Part shown: positions 35,378 through 44,582 of the stretch, piece after piece
Layout: the number at the start of each line of letters is the position of its first letter
How positions within the stretch are numbered: the first letter of the stretch is position 1
DNA from: Christiangramia sp. OXR-203
GTDB taxonomy: Bacteria; Bacteroidota; Bacteroidia; Flavobacteriales; Flavobacteriaceae
Assembly (NCBI RefSeq): GCF_034372165.1
Contig: NZ_CP139698.1
Coordinates: forward strand, 186,001 to 250,000
Direction of reading: 5' to 3'
DNA: 64,000 nt
Notes under the pieces: model-generated
What the model was told of the DNA's origin: nothing
Databases searched by the model: none
Seen by the model: the letters and a program-made list of their open reading frames with translations, nothing else
Position numbers and translations under genes: made by a program

Positions 35378-37324
35378 GTGAAAGAAAAACCAGGAAATAC
35401 CACATTACCATCAGGCAAGGAAGAGCTAGCCAGACTGGCCGCCCTGGAATCTGGGAACTACAAATATTCAGTCGAAGACTACTTCAAAACTCCGGAAGCA
35501 TTCTCATTTAAATTATCTCCAGATGGAAAATACATTGGATATATGAAACGAAGAGCTTCAGGAGAACGGGATTTATACCTGAAAGAAGTTGCTTCAGAAA
35601 AAGAAACATTGCTTAAAAAACAGGAAGAGGACCTTATTCGTGGGTTCGCCTGGGCGAGTAAAGATCGTATTGTCTATATGCAGGACAAAGGAGGCGATGA
35701 AAATTACCATGTTTATGGGGTGGATATTTCCGGAGCAAATGATGTAGACCTTACTCCGTATGATGGGGTGCGTGCCAACATCTTATCTTCTTTAAAAGAA
35801 GATAAAGATCATATGATCATCCAGATGAATAAAGACAACTTGCAGCAGGAAGAGCCTTATCTATTGAATGTGAATAATGGAGAGATCACAAAACTTTACA
35901 CAGTAAAAGAAGGTGATGATCCAGTAGCAGGTTACAACTTTGACAGTAAAGGAAATCTTCGTGCAATTACAAAAATCAAGGACGGGGTTAATACTGAATT
36001 ACTATATAAGATCGATGGTGAATTCAAGCAGTTAAAATATACAGATTTTAGTGATGCCTTCAGTATTTCTTCATTTAATGTAGATTCTGAAAATCCAGAT
36101 CTTGCTTATGTAGTTTCCAATCTGGATGGTGATAGGACCGAAATACAGATATATGATCTTAAGCAGAATAAGAAGATAGAAACCATATTCAGTAATGAAA
36201 CATTTGACGTTTCAGGGTTGACGCTGTCGAGAAAGCGTGATTACGAAATTGACTACTTCAGCTACACCGGTGAAAAAACCGTAGTGGTTCCTGTAAGTGA
36301 AACCTATAAAAAAATCTACGTAAGACTAAAAAAGGAGTTTGGAGACAAACAATTCTATACAGCTGGCAGAACAGATGATGAAAGTAAATATATGATCGCT
36401 GTGACCAGCGATAAGATCGTTGGCGAGTATTACCTGTACGATGTGGAGCAAGACGAAGTAACTTTGCTATATAAGTTATTACCGCAATTAAAGCCGGAGG
36501 ATATGGCCTCTATGAAGCCGATCACTTTTGAAAGCCGGGATGGCAAAACCATTTATGGATATATCACGCTTCCGCAAGACTATAAAGCGGGACAGAAATT
36601 ACCACTTATAGTGAATCCTCATGGCGGCCCGCAGGGAATTAGAGATTCCTGGGGTTTTAATCCTGAAGCTCAGCTTTTCACCAGTCGTGGTTATGCTACC
36701 CTTCATGTGAATTTTAGAATTTCGGGTGGGTACGGAAAAGAATTTTTAAAAGCTGGGTTTGGCGAAATAGGCCGTAAAGCAATGGATGATGTCGAAGATG
36801 GAATAGACTTCGTGATCGATCAGGGGTGGGTAGATAAAGACAAAGTTGCTATTTACGGTGGAAGTCATGGTGGTTATGCGGTGCTTCGCGGAATGACCAA
36901 AACTCCTGAGAAATACGCCTGTGGTGTGGATTATGTGGGAGTAAGCAATCTAAACACATTCATGCAAACCATCCCGCCATACTGGGAAAAATACAGGGAG
37001 ATCATGTACAAGATCTGGTATAATCCAGACAATCCTGAAGAACAGGCTATCATGAATGAAATTTCACCTGCCCTGCATGTGGATAAAATCAAAAGGCCAC
37101 TGTTCGTAGTGCAGGGTGCAAATGATCCACGGGTGAATATCGATGAAGCAGACCAGATCGTGGAAAGCTTGAGAGCACGCGGAGTGGAAGTGCCTTATAT
37201 GGTAAAGTATGATGAAGGCCACGGTTTTGGGAAGGAAGAAAACCGACTCGATCTTTACAAAGCCATGATGGGCTTCTTTGCGGAACATCTAAAAGATAAA
37301 GAAGTTAGTCCGTTAAAGGGTTAA
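35378..37324 (+). CDS. S9-family prolyl oligopeptidase-like serine peptidase
   Basis: An N-terminal beta-propeller (about residues 30-370) precedes an alpha/beta-hydrolase domain. The nucleophile is in GGSHGGYAV (about 495), the aspartate in GANDPRVN (about 581), and the histidine in DEGHGFG (about 614). The best start is a GTG, since no upstream in-frame ATG is present and a stop lies 13 codons before. No signal peptide is seen, so it is probably cytoplasmic. The 648-residue length suits the family. Confidence 0.9.
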   Translation: MKEKPGNTTLPSGKEELARLAALESGNYKYSVEDYFKTPEAFSFKLSPDGKYIGYMKRRASGERDLYLKEVASEKETLLKKQEEDLIRGFAWASKDRIVYMQDKGGDENYHVYGVDISGANDVDLTPYDGVRANILSSLKEDKDHMIIQMNKDNLQQEEPYLLNVNNGEITKLYTVKEGDDPVAGYNFDSKGNLRAITKIKDGVNTELLYKIDGEFKQLKYTDFSDAFSISSFNVDSENPDLAYVVSNLDGDRTEIQIYDLKQNKKIETIFSNETFDVSGLTLSRKRDYEIDYFSYTGEKTVVVPVSETYKKIYVRLKKEFGDKQFYTAGRTDDESKYMIAVTSDKIVGEYYLYDVEQDEVTLLYKLLPQLKPEDMASMKPITFESRDGKTIYGYITLPQDYKAGQKLPLIVNPHGGPQGIRDSWGFNPEAQLFTSRGYATLHVNFRISGGYGKEFLKAGFGEIGRKAMDDVEDGIDFVIDQGWVDKDKVAIYGGSHGGYAVLRGMTKTPEKYACGVDYVGVSNLNTFMQTIPPYWEKYREIMYKIWYNPDNPEEQAIMNEISPALHVDKIKRPLFVVQGANDPRVNIDEADQIVESLRARGVEVPYMVKYDEGHGFGKEENRLDLYKAMMGFFAEHLKDKEVSPLKG

Positions 37325-37348
37325 TACTTGCGGAAATTGATTTATTAG

Positions 37349-37380
37349 AGGTCGATACAGGAATGTGTCGGCCTTTATTT
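37349..37380. terminator. terminator between the convergent S9 peptidase and HD-hydrolase genes
   Basis: A stem AGGTCGATAC/GTGTCGGCCT (with G-T pairs) and a 6-nt loop is followed by TTATTTTTT on the plus strand. Confidence 0.6.
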
Positions 37381-38034
37381 TTTACCATCCCATTCAGCAT
37401 AAAACTGGTCAAGAAAAACTTTCATAAAAGCGTGACGCTGTTCAGCGATCTTTCTACCGGTAGCCGTATTCATACGCTCTTTAAGCAAGAGAAGTTTCTC
37501 ATAAAAATGATTGATGGTAGGAGCCAGGGAAGCCTTATATTCTTCCTTGCTCATATTCAGGTTAGGTTTGATCTCCGGATCGTAAAGTGGTCTGTTCTTA
37601 AAGCCACCATAATTGAAAGTTCTGGCGATCCCAATAGCTCCAAGTGCATCCAGCCTGTCGGCATCCTGAACGATATCAAGTTCGATAGATCGAAATTGCT
37701 GTTGAACATTTCCGCCTTTAAAAGAAATATTCTCTATGATCTTCACGACGTGATCTATGATAGCTTCTGAAACCTTTTGAGTTTCTAAGAAATCTCTTGC
37801 CTTCGCCGGGCCAACGGTATCATCTCCACCATGAAATTTAGAGTCGGCAATATCATGAAGTAATGCACCTAATTTCACGACAAGAAGATTTGCTTCTTCT
37901 GAAGCTGCAATATTCAGACTATTCTTATAAACTCTTTCAATATGAAACCAGTCGTGACCACCTTCAGCATTTTGCAATGTTTCCTTCACATAAGCGATCG
38001 TATGCTCGATCAGCAATTCTTCGGTCATAATCAT
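37375..38034 (-). CDS. HD-domain phosphohydrolase
   Basis: The HD motif is visible as GALLHDIADSKF (about 57-68), and the first histidine is in HDWFHIERV. The 219-residue protein fits the YedJ-like HD family of metal-dependent phosphohydrolases. The substrate is unknown. Its stop codon lies 50 bp after the convergent peptidase gene. It overlaps the acyltransferase gene upstream by 4 bp. Diverged fragments of its 3' end occur twice at 31.5 and 34 kb. Confidence 0.9.
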   Translation of the reverse strand: MIMTEELLIEHTIAYVKETLQNAEGGHDWFHIERVYKNSLNIAASEEANLLVVKLGALLHDIADSKFHGGDDTVGPAKARDFLETQKVSEAIIDHVVKIIENISFKGGNVQQQFRSIELDIVQDADRLDALGAIGIARTFNYGGFKNRPLYDPEIKPNLNMSKEEYKASLAPTINHFYEKLLLLKERMNTATGRKIAEQRHAFMKVFLDQFYAEWDGKK

Positions 38035-38762
38035 TTAATATCTGCAATAATGGTTCTTTCAATTTTGGCAATAAGACTTTCAGCATCCATAGAGGATATT
38101 TCTATTGGGTCATGTGCTTTTAAGGTCATATTTACGCCAATCCCCATCGGGAAATTTCCGTATTTGAAAAGTTTCCAGGAATTATTGATGGTAATTGGAA
38201 CTACGAGTGCTTCCGGATTCTTTTTGAAAAGCATCAACATCCCGTTTCTTCGAAATTCCTTGGGTTCTCCAGTTCTACTACGCGTTCCTTCAGGAAATAT
38301 AACAGCAGATCGTTTTGTAGTTTTTAGATAATCTCCAAATGCCGACATTTTTTGCAGCGATTCTCTTCTGTTCTTGCGATCTATTAGTACTGAACCGCCA
38401 TGTCTTAAATTGAAGGAAATACTTGGAATACCGTGACCTAATTCTTTTTTACTAACGAATTTTGGATGATGTTTTCTAAAATACCAGATAAGTGGTGGAA
38501 TATCATACATTCCCTGGTGGTTGGAAACAAAGATCACTGTGCGAACTGTTGGTATATTTGCAGGTTTCTGAATATCGAAAGTAGTTCCCAGAAGATTCAG
38601 GCAACGTAAGAGGAAAAGATTGAAGATATCCACGCTTTTTTTATGTGCTTCATATCCTCCAAGTTTCAGGCATACCCACTGGATAGGATGAAAAAGGAGT
38701 AAATTCAGAAAAAAGAAGAAATAGAAAATTACCGTAAGCGGGTAAGCAAGAATTTTTTCCAT
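38031..38762 (-). CDS. plsC: 1-acyl-sn-glycerol-3-phosphate acyltransferase family
   Basis: The family converts lysophosphatidic acid to phosphatidic acid at the inner membrane. The HxxxxD motif is NHQGMYD (about residue 80), and the acceptor-binding motif is FPEGTRSRTG (about 155). An N-terminal hydrophobic segment (about 5-25) could anchor it. The 243-residue length is normal. The stop codon overlaps the start of the HD gene. Confidence 0.92.
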   Translation of the reverse strand: MEKILAYPLTVIFYFFFFLNLLLFHPIQWVCLKLGGYEAHKKSVDIFNLFLLRCLNLLGTTFDIQKPANIPTVRTVIFVSNHQGMYDIPPLIWYFRKHHPKFVSKKELGHGIPSISFNLRHGGSVLIDRKNRRESLQKMSAFGDYLKTTKRSAVIFPEGTRSRTGEPKEFRRNGMLMLFKKNPEALVVPITINNSWKLFKYGNFPMGIGVNMTLKAHDPIEISSMDAESLIAKIERTIIADIK

Positions 38763-38813
38763 AGGCTATAAAAATACCAAAAATAGCGAAATCTAGAACT
38801 GAGGTATAAAAAA

Positions 38814-38835
38814 ACCACGCCGGAAACTGCGTGGT
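38814..38835 (-). terminator. terminator of the bacilliredoxin gene
   Basis: On the minus strand a 7-bp stem ACCACGC/GCGTGGT with an 8-nt loop is followed by seven T. It lies just after the stop codon. Confidence 0.8.
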
Positions 38836-38857
38836 CTTAAATTATATGAGGTGATTC

Positions 38858-39268
38858 TTAGCAGAACTCGTTATAAGCTCCAATAAGATTTTCAGCGATC
38901 ATATCTGCAGGGCGACCTTCAATATGGTGACGCTCTAGCATGTGTACTAATTCACCGTCCTTGAACAATGCCATAGATGGCGAAGAAGGAGGGAATGGTA
39001 CCATAAGATCTCTCGCTTTATCTGTTGCTTCTTTATCTACACCTGCAAAAACAGTTACCAGATTATCTGGTTTTTTGCTATTCTGTAAAGACATTCTAGC
39101 TCCCGGTCTTGCGTTCGCTGCTGCACAACCACAAACAGAATTCACTACTACCAGAGTAGTTCCCTTCTTTTCCATAGCCTGCTCAACATCTTCTACTGTG
39201 TGTAACTCTTCAAAACCAATACTAGTAAGATCCTCTCTCATTGGTTTTACTAAATCTGCTGGATACAT
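38858..39268 (-). CDS. BrxA/BrxB-family bacilliredoxin
   Basis: Bacilliredoxins remove bacillithiol from mixed disulfides in thiol homeostasis. The redox motif CGC is visible in VNSVCGCAAANARP (about residues 53-55). MYPADLVKPMREDL at the N-terminus is a clear family signature. The 136-residue length is normal. It stands alone, with its own promoter box (TACCTTTG on the minus strand) and terminator. Confidence 0.93.
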   Translation of the reverse strand: MYPADLVKPMREDLTSIGFEELHTVEDVEQAMEKKGTTLVVVNSVCGCAAANARPGARMSLQNSKKPDNLVTVFAGVDKEATDKARDLMVPFPPSSPSMALFKDGELVHMLERHHIEGRPADMIAENLIGAYNEFC

Positions 39269-39302
39269 ATATCAATTCTTTTTATTAAACTTTATTGAAG
39301 CA

Positions 39303-39310
39303 CAAAGGTA
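39303..39310 (-). promoter_or_regulatory. candidate -7 box for the bacilliredoxin gene
   Basis: Read on the minus strand it is TACCTTTG, a TAnnTTTG match about 35 bp before the start codon. Confidence 0.4.
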
Positions 39311-39422
39311 CCAAATTAAGTTCAGCTTACATATCTCAAATTACTATGTACTAATAGGTTCAGTTTATGACCTGTTCATAGCGAACTCATGAAGCTGATT
39401 ATAGATTACAACACTAAAATGT

Positions 39423-39430
39423 TATCTTTG
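39423..39430 (+). promoter_or_regulatory. candidate -7 box for the DnaJ/TerB gene
   Basis: TATCTTTG matches TAnnTTTG and lies 20 bp before the start codon. Confidence 0.45.
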
Positions 39431-39450
39431 CGGCTAAAGAAAATTGCCCA

Positions 39451-40185
39451 ATGATCAAATGGCTTGCCGCAGTTCTGGGATATATGTACTTCAGGTTTCC
39501 CGGTGCTATTCTTGGATTTATAGTAGGTTCCCTGCTGGATAATTACATACGCACCTCTGGTGGTCTGTTTAAATCCATGGCTGGTGGACAAAAGCAAACA
39601 GTTTCACCTGGAGACTTTGAACTTAATTTACTTTCCTTAAGTTCCATTGTGATCAAGGCAGACGGGAATGTCTCCCAGCAGGAACTTGATTATGTTCGCG
39701 CGTATTTTATACAGGCTTATGGAAAAGAGCGTGCGAATGCCACTTTTCGAACTTTCAACGAAGTAGTTAAGAACAGGCAGGTTTCGGCTTATAATATTTC
39801 CAGGTATCTCGCTGCAAGAACAAAGTATCCAACCAGGCTTCAAATTATTCATTTTCTCTTCGGAATTGCCCAGGCCGATGGTCGCGTGAGTGAAGCTGAA
39901 GCGGTTATCATTAAAGAGATCGCCGGTCATCTTCAAATTGGAGCCAGAGATTTTGAAAGTATCAAGGCAATGTTCTTTAAAAGCACTAATAGCGCTTATA
40001 CGATTTTGGAAATCGAGAAATCTGCGACAGACGCTGAAGTAAAAAAGGCTTACCGAACCATGGCGAAAAAATACCATCCAGATAAATTAGGAGACATGGA
40101 TGAAGCCTATAAAAAAGGAGCTGAAGAGAAATTTAGAAAAGTTCAGGACGCCTACGAACAGATTCAGAAGGAACGCGGACTTTAA
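39451..40185 (+). CDS. DjlA-like membrane co-chaperone (TerB plus J domain)
   Basis: A short N-terminal glycine-containing membrane segment (about 6-28) is followed by a TerB-like helical domain (about 55-165, LSSIVIKADGNVSQQELDYV). A C-terminal J domain (about 175-244) carries the HPD motif in KKYHPDKLG. This order matches DjlA-type proteins, which stimulate DnaK at the inner membrane. It overlaps the stop codon of the convergent thioredoxin-like gene by 4 bp. Confidence 0.9.
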   Translation: MIKWLAAVLGYMYFRFPGAILGFIVGSLLDNYIRTSGGLFKSMAGGQKQTVSPGDFELNLLSLSSIVIKADGNVSQQELDYVRAYFIQAYGKERANATFRTFNEVVKNRQVSAYNISRYLAARTKYPTRLQIIHFLFGIAQADGRVSEAEAVIIKEIAGHLQIGARDFESIKAMFFKSTNSAYTILEIEKSATDAEVKKAYRTMAKKYHPDKLGDMDEAYKKGAEEKFRKVQDAYEQIQKERGL

Positions 40186-40655
40186 TTCTCCAGTATTTCC
40201 AGGAACTGCTCTTTGTTGAGATATTGAAAATACCTTGCCGTGGCTTTGAAATTTTCATCCAGAAATACCATTGCCGGTAGCGAAAATGGCCTGTTCTTTC
40301 GTCTGGCCATGAGCAGAGCGATCTGGTGAACTGGATTTCTTCGGTTTAGTCGTTCATTTATAAACACCTGATCCCCAAAGCGGATAGTATCCTCACTTTC
40401 CACATCAAATTTTACTGCGTAATAATCTTTTCTCAATCGCTTCTGAATCACTTCGGAAGAAAAAACTTCCTCATCCATTCTTTTGCAGGGTGCACACCAG
40501 TCGGCATAAAAGTCTATAAAAACCGTTTTAGGTTGCTGCAGAAGGGAATCATATAACTGTTCAAAAGTGAGCCATTCTACTTCAGACCTCTTTTGTGCTG
40601 AAGTTTCCGCAGAAAGAACAAAGAGTAGAGCAGCAAGGATTACCGAAAACTTCAT
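40182..40655 (-). CDS. thioredoxin-family protein, periplasmic
   Basis: A signal peptide (MKSFVIL-like hydrophobic start, MKFSVILAALLFVLSAETSA) directs it to the periplasm. The thioredoxin motif is WCAPC in DFYADWCAPCKRMD (about 49-55). The PAMVFLD segment carries the cis-proline region. The 157-residue length fits the DUF255/thioredoxin_7 type. It directly follows the TonB receptor gene with a 1-bp gap, so the two are probably co-transcribed and it may help fold or reduce the receptor. Confidence 0.87.
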   Translation of the reverse strand: MKFSVILAALLFVLSAETSAQKRSEVEWLTFEQLYDSLLQQPKTVFIDFYADWCAPCKRMDEEVFSSEVIQKRLRKDYYAVKFDVESEDTIRFGDQVFINERLNRRNPVHQIALLMARRKNRPFSLPAMVFLDENFKATARYFQYLNKEQFLEILEN

Positions 40656-40656
40656 A

Positions 40657-42957
40657 TTATAAGGATTCTATTTTGAGACCTATGAATACAGAACGCGGAT
40701 TCCCAGGTCCGTATACGTAATTACTATCACGGTTCTTCCCGATATCAAAATCATCCTGGTAAGCATTGGTCACGTTTTTGACCCCACCAAAGATCTCCAT
40801 ATTGGAATTCACTCTATCCAGTGGAATGTTATAACCCAAACGCAAGCTTAACTCAGCAAAACTGGGCGTGATATTATATTCATCTACATCCTGTCCGGTT
40901 CCTTCCCCGGCAAAATGTACAATATCCATCTCTCCTGTATAAACGAGGTTAGCACTTGCATTGAAGCGTTTGCCTGGAGTGTAGGTAAGCGTTGCGTAGC
41001 CATAATCGTTTGGTGTACGAAGAAAATCTCTTTTCGCTTCCAGTCCTTCTATGTTTTCAACAGGTTCTTCAAATTTGCTGGATTGTAGTGTGAATCCTGC
41101 TTCCAGTTCAAATAGGTAATCAAAATTAGCCCTGGTTTCCAGTGTTAACCCTTTCACAGTAGCGCCCGCACCATTACGTTTTTCAAAACGTTCACCAAAC
41201 TGATCCTCTCCTAATGGGAATAAATAAAAGGCATCGTTCAGTTTTGTATAAAAACCTTCCAGGGTATAACCCCAGATAAAATGCTCGGTAGCTCGATCGT
41301 AATTAATAGATGCAGTGAAACTATTACTTCGCTCTTCGAACAGGTCTTCTGCCAGTGAAATTCTAGAAATTCCGCCGCCGGCAAATGCGATGTGCAGATC
41401 TGTGTCAAAAGCCTGCGGAGCACGGAAACCTGTTCCCCATCCCAGTCTAAACTGCGTGGTTTCTTTCAGTTTATACAACAACGAAAGACGCGGACTCACA
41501 ATTGCATCATCTACCAGATTATGTTTATCGACTCTAAAACCCGAAAGGAAATTGAGATTCTCGGTGACATCCCAGTCATTTTGAAAGAATGCTCCAAAAT
41601 TTCTGGTCGTTTGATCGATGAGGTAATTGTAAGAAGGGATGATATCGTACACATCATCATATACGAATTCTGCTCCCGTAGTAAGGGTAGTGGTTCCGCC
41701 AAGAAAATTGTCGATTCGCTGATTAAATTGTCCACCTCCCTGGTGCGTTTCCACTTCTGAAGTTCCGTAAGGAGGATTGGTAAAAAACTGCTGTTTTTCG
41801 ATTTCGTCATCTGGAATGATCCCGGTATAATGATCCCGCTTTGTAGATTGACCACCATAATAGAGGATAACCGAACTCTTGTCGTCATTAAAATTTACCT
41901 GGTAATCAAGGCTTCCCATTAGAACATTATGAGTTCGCTCTTCACTCTGTTGAGCCAGATATGCGGGGCCTTCCACCATTTCACCACCATAACGGTATTC
42001 ATACAAACTGCTCAGGCTTAAATTGATCTTGGAATCTTCAGTTGGAAGATAAAAAGCATTAACCCCAAAAGCATTGTCCTTAAGTTCCGGCAATTCAGAA
42101 TAGTTATCGCCATTCGCATCATATAATTCCCGGGTTCTTCTATTAACGAAAAAATTTGCTCCAGCTTTATAATCCTTGGAGACTACCGTAGCGTTTCCGT
42201 TTAGAATATCCTGGTTTGCATCGCCATCAATGTTCTCGAAAGTATAGCTAAGACTGTATGAATTTTTCTTCGGAATTTTGGTAATTACGTTGACTGTCCC
42301 ACCAATGGCGCTGGAACCATATAACGCTGAAACTCCACCGCGAACAACCTCTATACGCTCGATCATATTTACTGGAATTTGTTCCAGACCATATAAACCG
42401 GTTAACGGACTAAAGATTGGACGACCGTTCACCAGGATCTGTGAGTATCCGCCTTGCAATCCATTCATTCTTAGTTGGGTGTAATTACAGGTCTGGCAAT
42501 CTTTTTCAATTCTCAGCCCCGGCTGAAAGCGCAACCCATCAGAAAGGTCTGTTGCAACGACCTGTTCCAGGGTTTCACTATCAATAAGATTTACGATCAC
42601 TGGAGAATCTGTACGTCTTTTAGCAGTTCTGGTCCCGGTAACTACAATTTCGTCCAGTCCGTTTGGATCTATTTCCATTTCGATGTTAAGAATCTTTTTT
42701 CCCTTTACGAGCTTGATATTCCTGTAAACTGTCCTGTATCCCTGGGACTTTACGATTACCTTATACTCACCAGCAGGAAGCTTCAGGCTATAATCACCAT
42801 TTTCATCTGCACTTGTACCATAAGATTCATCTGAAGTATAGATACTGGCAAACGCCACGGTACCTTCAGAAGAACTAATGGTTCCGGTGATTTCAGAATC
42901 CTGGGAAAAACTGGAAATGGATATAATTCCGAAGAGGAGAAAGGATATTATCCGCAT
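40657..42957 (-). CDS. TonB-dependent outer-membrane receptor with carboxypeptidase-like domain
   Basis: After a signal peptide (ending near SFSQD) comes a carboxypeptidase-like regulatory domain (about 22-105). The plug domain (about 112-235) includes DEIVVTGTRTAKRRTDSP, a CQTC pair, and the RIEVVRGGVSALYGSSAIGG box. The rest is the 22-strand barrel, ending in a short aromatic-poor tail. The 766-residue length fits siderophore/metal receptors. It is divergent from a DtxR-type regulator and near Zip and Feo genes, so a metal chelate is a likely substrate, but which one is unknown. Confidence 0.92.
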   Translation of the reverse strand: MRIISFLLFGIISISSFSQDSEITGTISSSEGTVAFASIYTSDESYGTSADENGDYSLKLPAGEYKVIVKSQGYRTVYRNIKLVKGKKILNIEMEIDPNGLDEIVVTGTRTAKRRTDSPVIVNLIDSETLEQVVATDLSDGLRFQPGLRIEKDCQTCNYTQLRMNGLQGGYSQILVNGRPIFSPLTGLYGLEQIPVNMIERIEVVRGGVSALYGSSAIGGTVNVITKIPKKNSYSLSYTFENIDGDANQDILNGNATVVSKDYKAGANFFVNRRTRELYDANGDNYSELPELKDNAFGVNAFYLPTEDSKINLSLSSLYEYRYGGEMVEGPAYLAQQSEERTHNVLMGSLDYQVNFNDDKSSVILYYGGQSTKRDHYTGIIPDDEIEKQQFFTNPPYGTSEVETHQGGGQFNQRIDNFLGGTTTLTTGAEFVYDDVYDIIPSYNYLIDQTTRNFGAFFQNDWDVTENLNFLSGFRVDKHNLVDDAIVSPRLSLLYKLKETTQFRLGWGTGFRAPQAFDTDLHIAFAGGGISRISLAEDLFEERSNSFTASINYDRATEHFIWGYTLEGFYTKLNDAFYLFPLGEDQFGERFEKRNGAGATVKGLTLETRANFDYLFELEAGFTLQSSKFEEPVENIEGLEAKRDFLRTPNDYGYATLTYTPGKRFNASANLVYTGEMDIVHFAGEGTGQDVDEYNITPSFAELSLRLGYNIPLDRVNSNMEIFGGVKNVTNAYQDDFDIGKNRDSNYVYGPGNPRSVFIGLKIESL

Positions 42958-42984
42958 AATTTTTTTACGAAGATATAAAATATA

Positions 42985-43000
42985 TTTAGACGAGACTAAA
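42985..43000. promoter_or_regulatory. candidate DtxR/MntR-type operator
   Basis: TTTAG-ACGAGA-CTAAA is a short inverted repeat in the region between the divergent receptor and regulator genes. It is 26 bp upstream of the regulator -7 box. Binding is inferred only from its form and position. Confidence 0.35.
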
Positions 43001-43025
43001 AAACGGATTTATTAAATTAAAAATG

Positions 43026-43033
43026 TATTTTTG
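43026..43033 (+). promoter_or_regulatory. candidate -7 box for the metal-regulator gene
   Basis: TATTTTTG matches TAnnTTTG and lies 11 bp before the first ATG (20 bp before the second). Confidence 0.45.
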
Positions 43034-43044
43034 GTGCTATTAAA

Positions 43045-43710
43045 ATGTTATTTATGTTTAGCTTATCTGAAGAGAATTATCTAAAGGCCATATTTCATCT
43101 GCAGAATTCCTATAAAAATGGGGTAAGTACGAATGCACTTGCCGAAGACATGCAAACCAAAGCCTCCTCGGTGACCGATATGATCAAGAGACTTTCAGAA
43201 AAGGGCCTGGTGAATTACAGGAAATATCAGGGTGTAAAACTTAGTGAAGTGGGTAGAGCTGCCGCAATAGAAGTGATTCGAAAGCATCGCCTGTGGGAAG
43301 TATTTCTCGTGGAAAAGCTCAATTTTAATTGGGATGAGGTGCATGAGGTGGCAGAGCAGCTGGAGCATATAAAGTCTGAAAAGCTAACTGCAGAACTTGA
43401 CAGGTTTCTGGGATTCCCACAGCGAGATCCACATGGAGATCCTATTCCAGATTCAGAAGGGAACTTTTCCGTAGCTAACCGCGTCTTACTATCTGAACTT
43501 GAAACTGAAGAAACCGGGATTTGTGTGGGAGTGAAAGATTCGTCTACAGAATTTTTACAATACCTGGACAAGAATAATATTTCTCTGGGAGCGACCGTAA
43601 CGGTTAAGCAAAAAGAAGAATTTGATCAATCAATGTTGATCGAAATGGACGATAATGAGTTGATAATCTCAAACCAGATCTCAACCAACTTATATATAAA
43701 AACAACTTAG
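43045..43710 (+). CDS. DtxR/MntR-family metal-dependent transcriptional regulator
   Basis: The N-terminal helix-turn-helix (SEENYLKAIFHL, then TKASSVTDMIKRLSEKGLV) matches the DtxR/MntR family. A dimerisation domain follows with metal ligands such as KHRLWEVFLVEKL and EVHEVAEQLEHIKSEKL. The C-terminal 70 residues form a FeoA/SH3-like domain. The first ATG at 43045 or that at 43054 (MFSLSEENYLK) could be the start. It likely senses Mn or Fe and is coupled to the ZIP gene 1 bp downstream. Confidence 0.92.
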   Translation: MLFMFSLSEENYLKAIFHLQNSYKNGVSTNALAEDMQTKASSVTDMIKRLSEKGLVNYRKYQGVKLSEVGRAAAIEVIRKHRLWEVFLVEKLNFNWDEVHEVAEQLEHIKSEKLTAELDRFLGFPQRDPHGDPIPDSEGNFSVANRVLLSELETEETGICVGVKDSSTEFLQYLDKNNISLGATVTVKQKEEFDQSMLIEMDDNELIISNQISTNLYIKTT

Positions 43711-43711
43711 A

Positions 43712-44533
43712 ATGGAAGCATTAATTAGCTATTTCGAACAATTGGATCCGGTACTTGCAGCATTATATGCGACCCTTTTTACCTGGGGGCTTACGGCGTT
43801 AGGAGCATCGCTGGTTTTCCTGTTTAAAGGGATGAACCGTGCATTTTTTGATGGAATGCTAGGTTTTACCGGTGGTGTCATGGTTGCAGCGAGTTTCTGG
43901 AGTTTGCTGGCTCCAGGAATCGAGATGAGTCCCGGCGAAGGATTTGAAAAGACCATCCCTGCGCTGGTAGGATTTGGGCTGGGAGCACTGTTCATCTTTG
44001 GTTTGGATAAGGTACTTCCCCATTTGCACGTAAATTTTAAAATGAGTGAAGCTGAAGGGGTCAAAACTCCGTGGCATAAATCTGTATTATTAACGCTGGC
44101 GATCACCCTGCACAATATTCCCGAAGGTCTTGCCGTAGGTGTTCTGTTTGGTGGTGTTGCCGCGGGATTTGAAGGTGCCAGTATTGGTGGTGCGGTTGCA
44201 TTGGCCATTGGTATTGGATTGCAGAACTTCCCTGAAGGATTTGCAGTAGCCATGCCTTTAAGAAGACAGGGATTGAGCCGATGGAAAAGTTTTAATTATG
44301 GTCAGCTTTCTGCGATCGTCGAGCCTTTTGCAGCGGTACTTGGTGCCTGGGCCGTAATGACCTTTGAACCAATTTTACCGTATGCTTTATGTTTTGCTGC
44401 GGGTGCGATGATCTTTGTAGTGGTAGAGGAGGTGGTGCCGGAAGCACAGCAGGGAGACTTTACCGATATTTCAACTCTTGGATTTATTGGAGGTTTCATG
44501 GTAATGATGACGCTGGACGTAGGTCTCGGTTAG
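43712..44533 (+). CDS. ZIP-family metal transporter
   Basis: About eight membrane segments and the paired metal-site motifs HNIPEGLAVG (about 131) and QNFPEGFAVAM (about 170) identify a ZIP permease for Zn, Fe or Mn uptake. The 273-residue length fits ZupT/gufA-like members. It starts 1 bp after the DtxR-type regulator, and the two are probably one operon with metal control. Confidence 0.93.
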   Translation: MEALISYFEQLDPVLAALYATLFTWGLTALGASLVFLFKGMNRAFFDGMLGFTGGVMVAASFWSLLAPGIEMSPGEGFEKTIPALVGFGLGALFIFGLDKVLPHLHVNFKMSEAEGVKTPWHKSVLLTLAITLHNIPEGLAVGVLFGGVAAGFEGASIGGAVALAIGIGLQNFPEGFAVAMPLRRQGLSRWKSFNYGQLSAIVEPFAAVLGAWAVMTFEPILPYALCFAAGAMIFVVVEEVVPEAQQGDFTDISTLGFIGGFMVMMTLDVGLG

Positions 44534-44582
44534 TGTTTTTGCAACAGGTGCTATTTCCGGTCGTCTTTTTTAAAAAGGCAAT

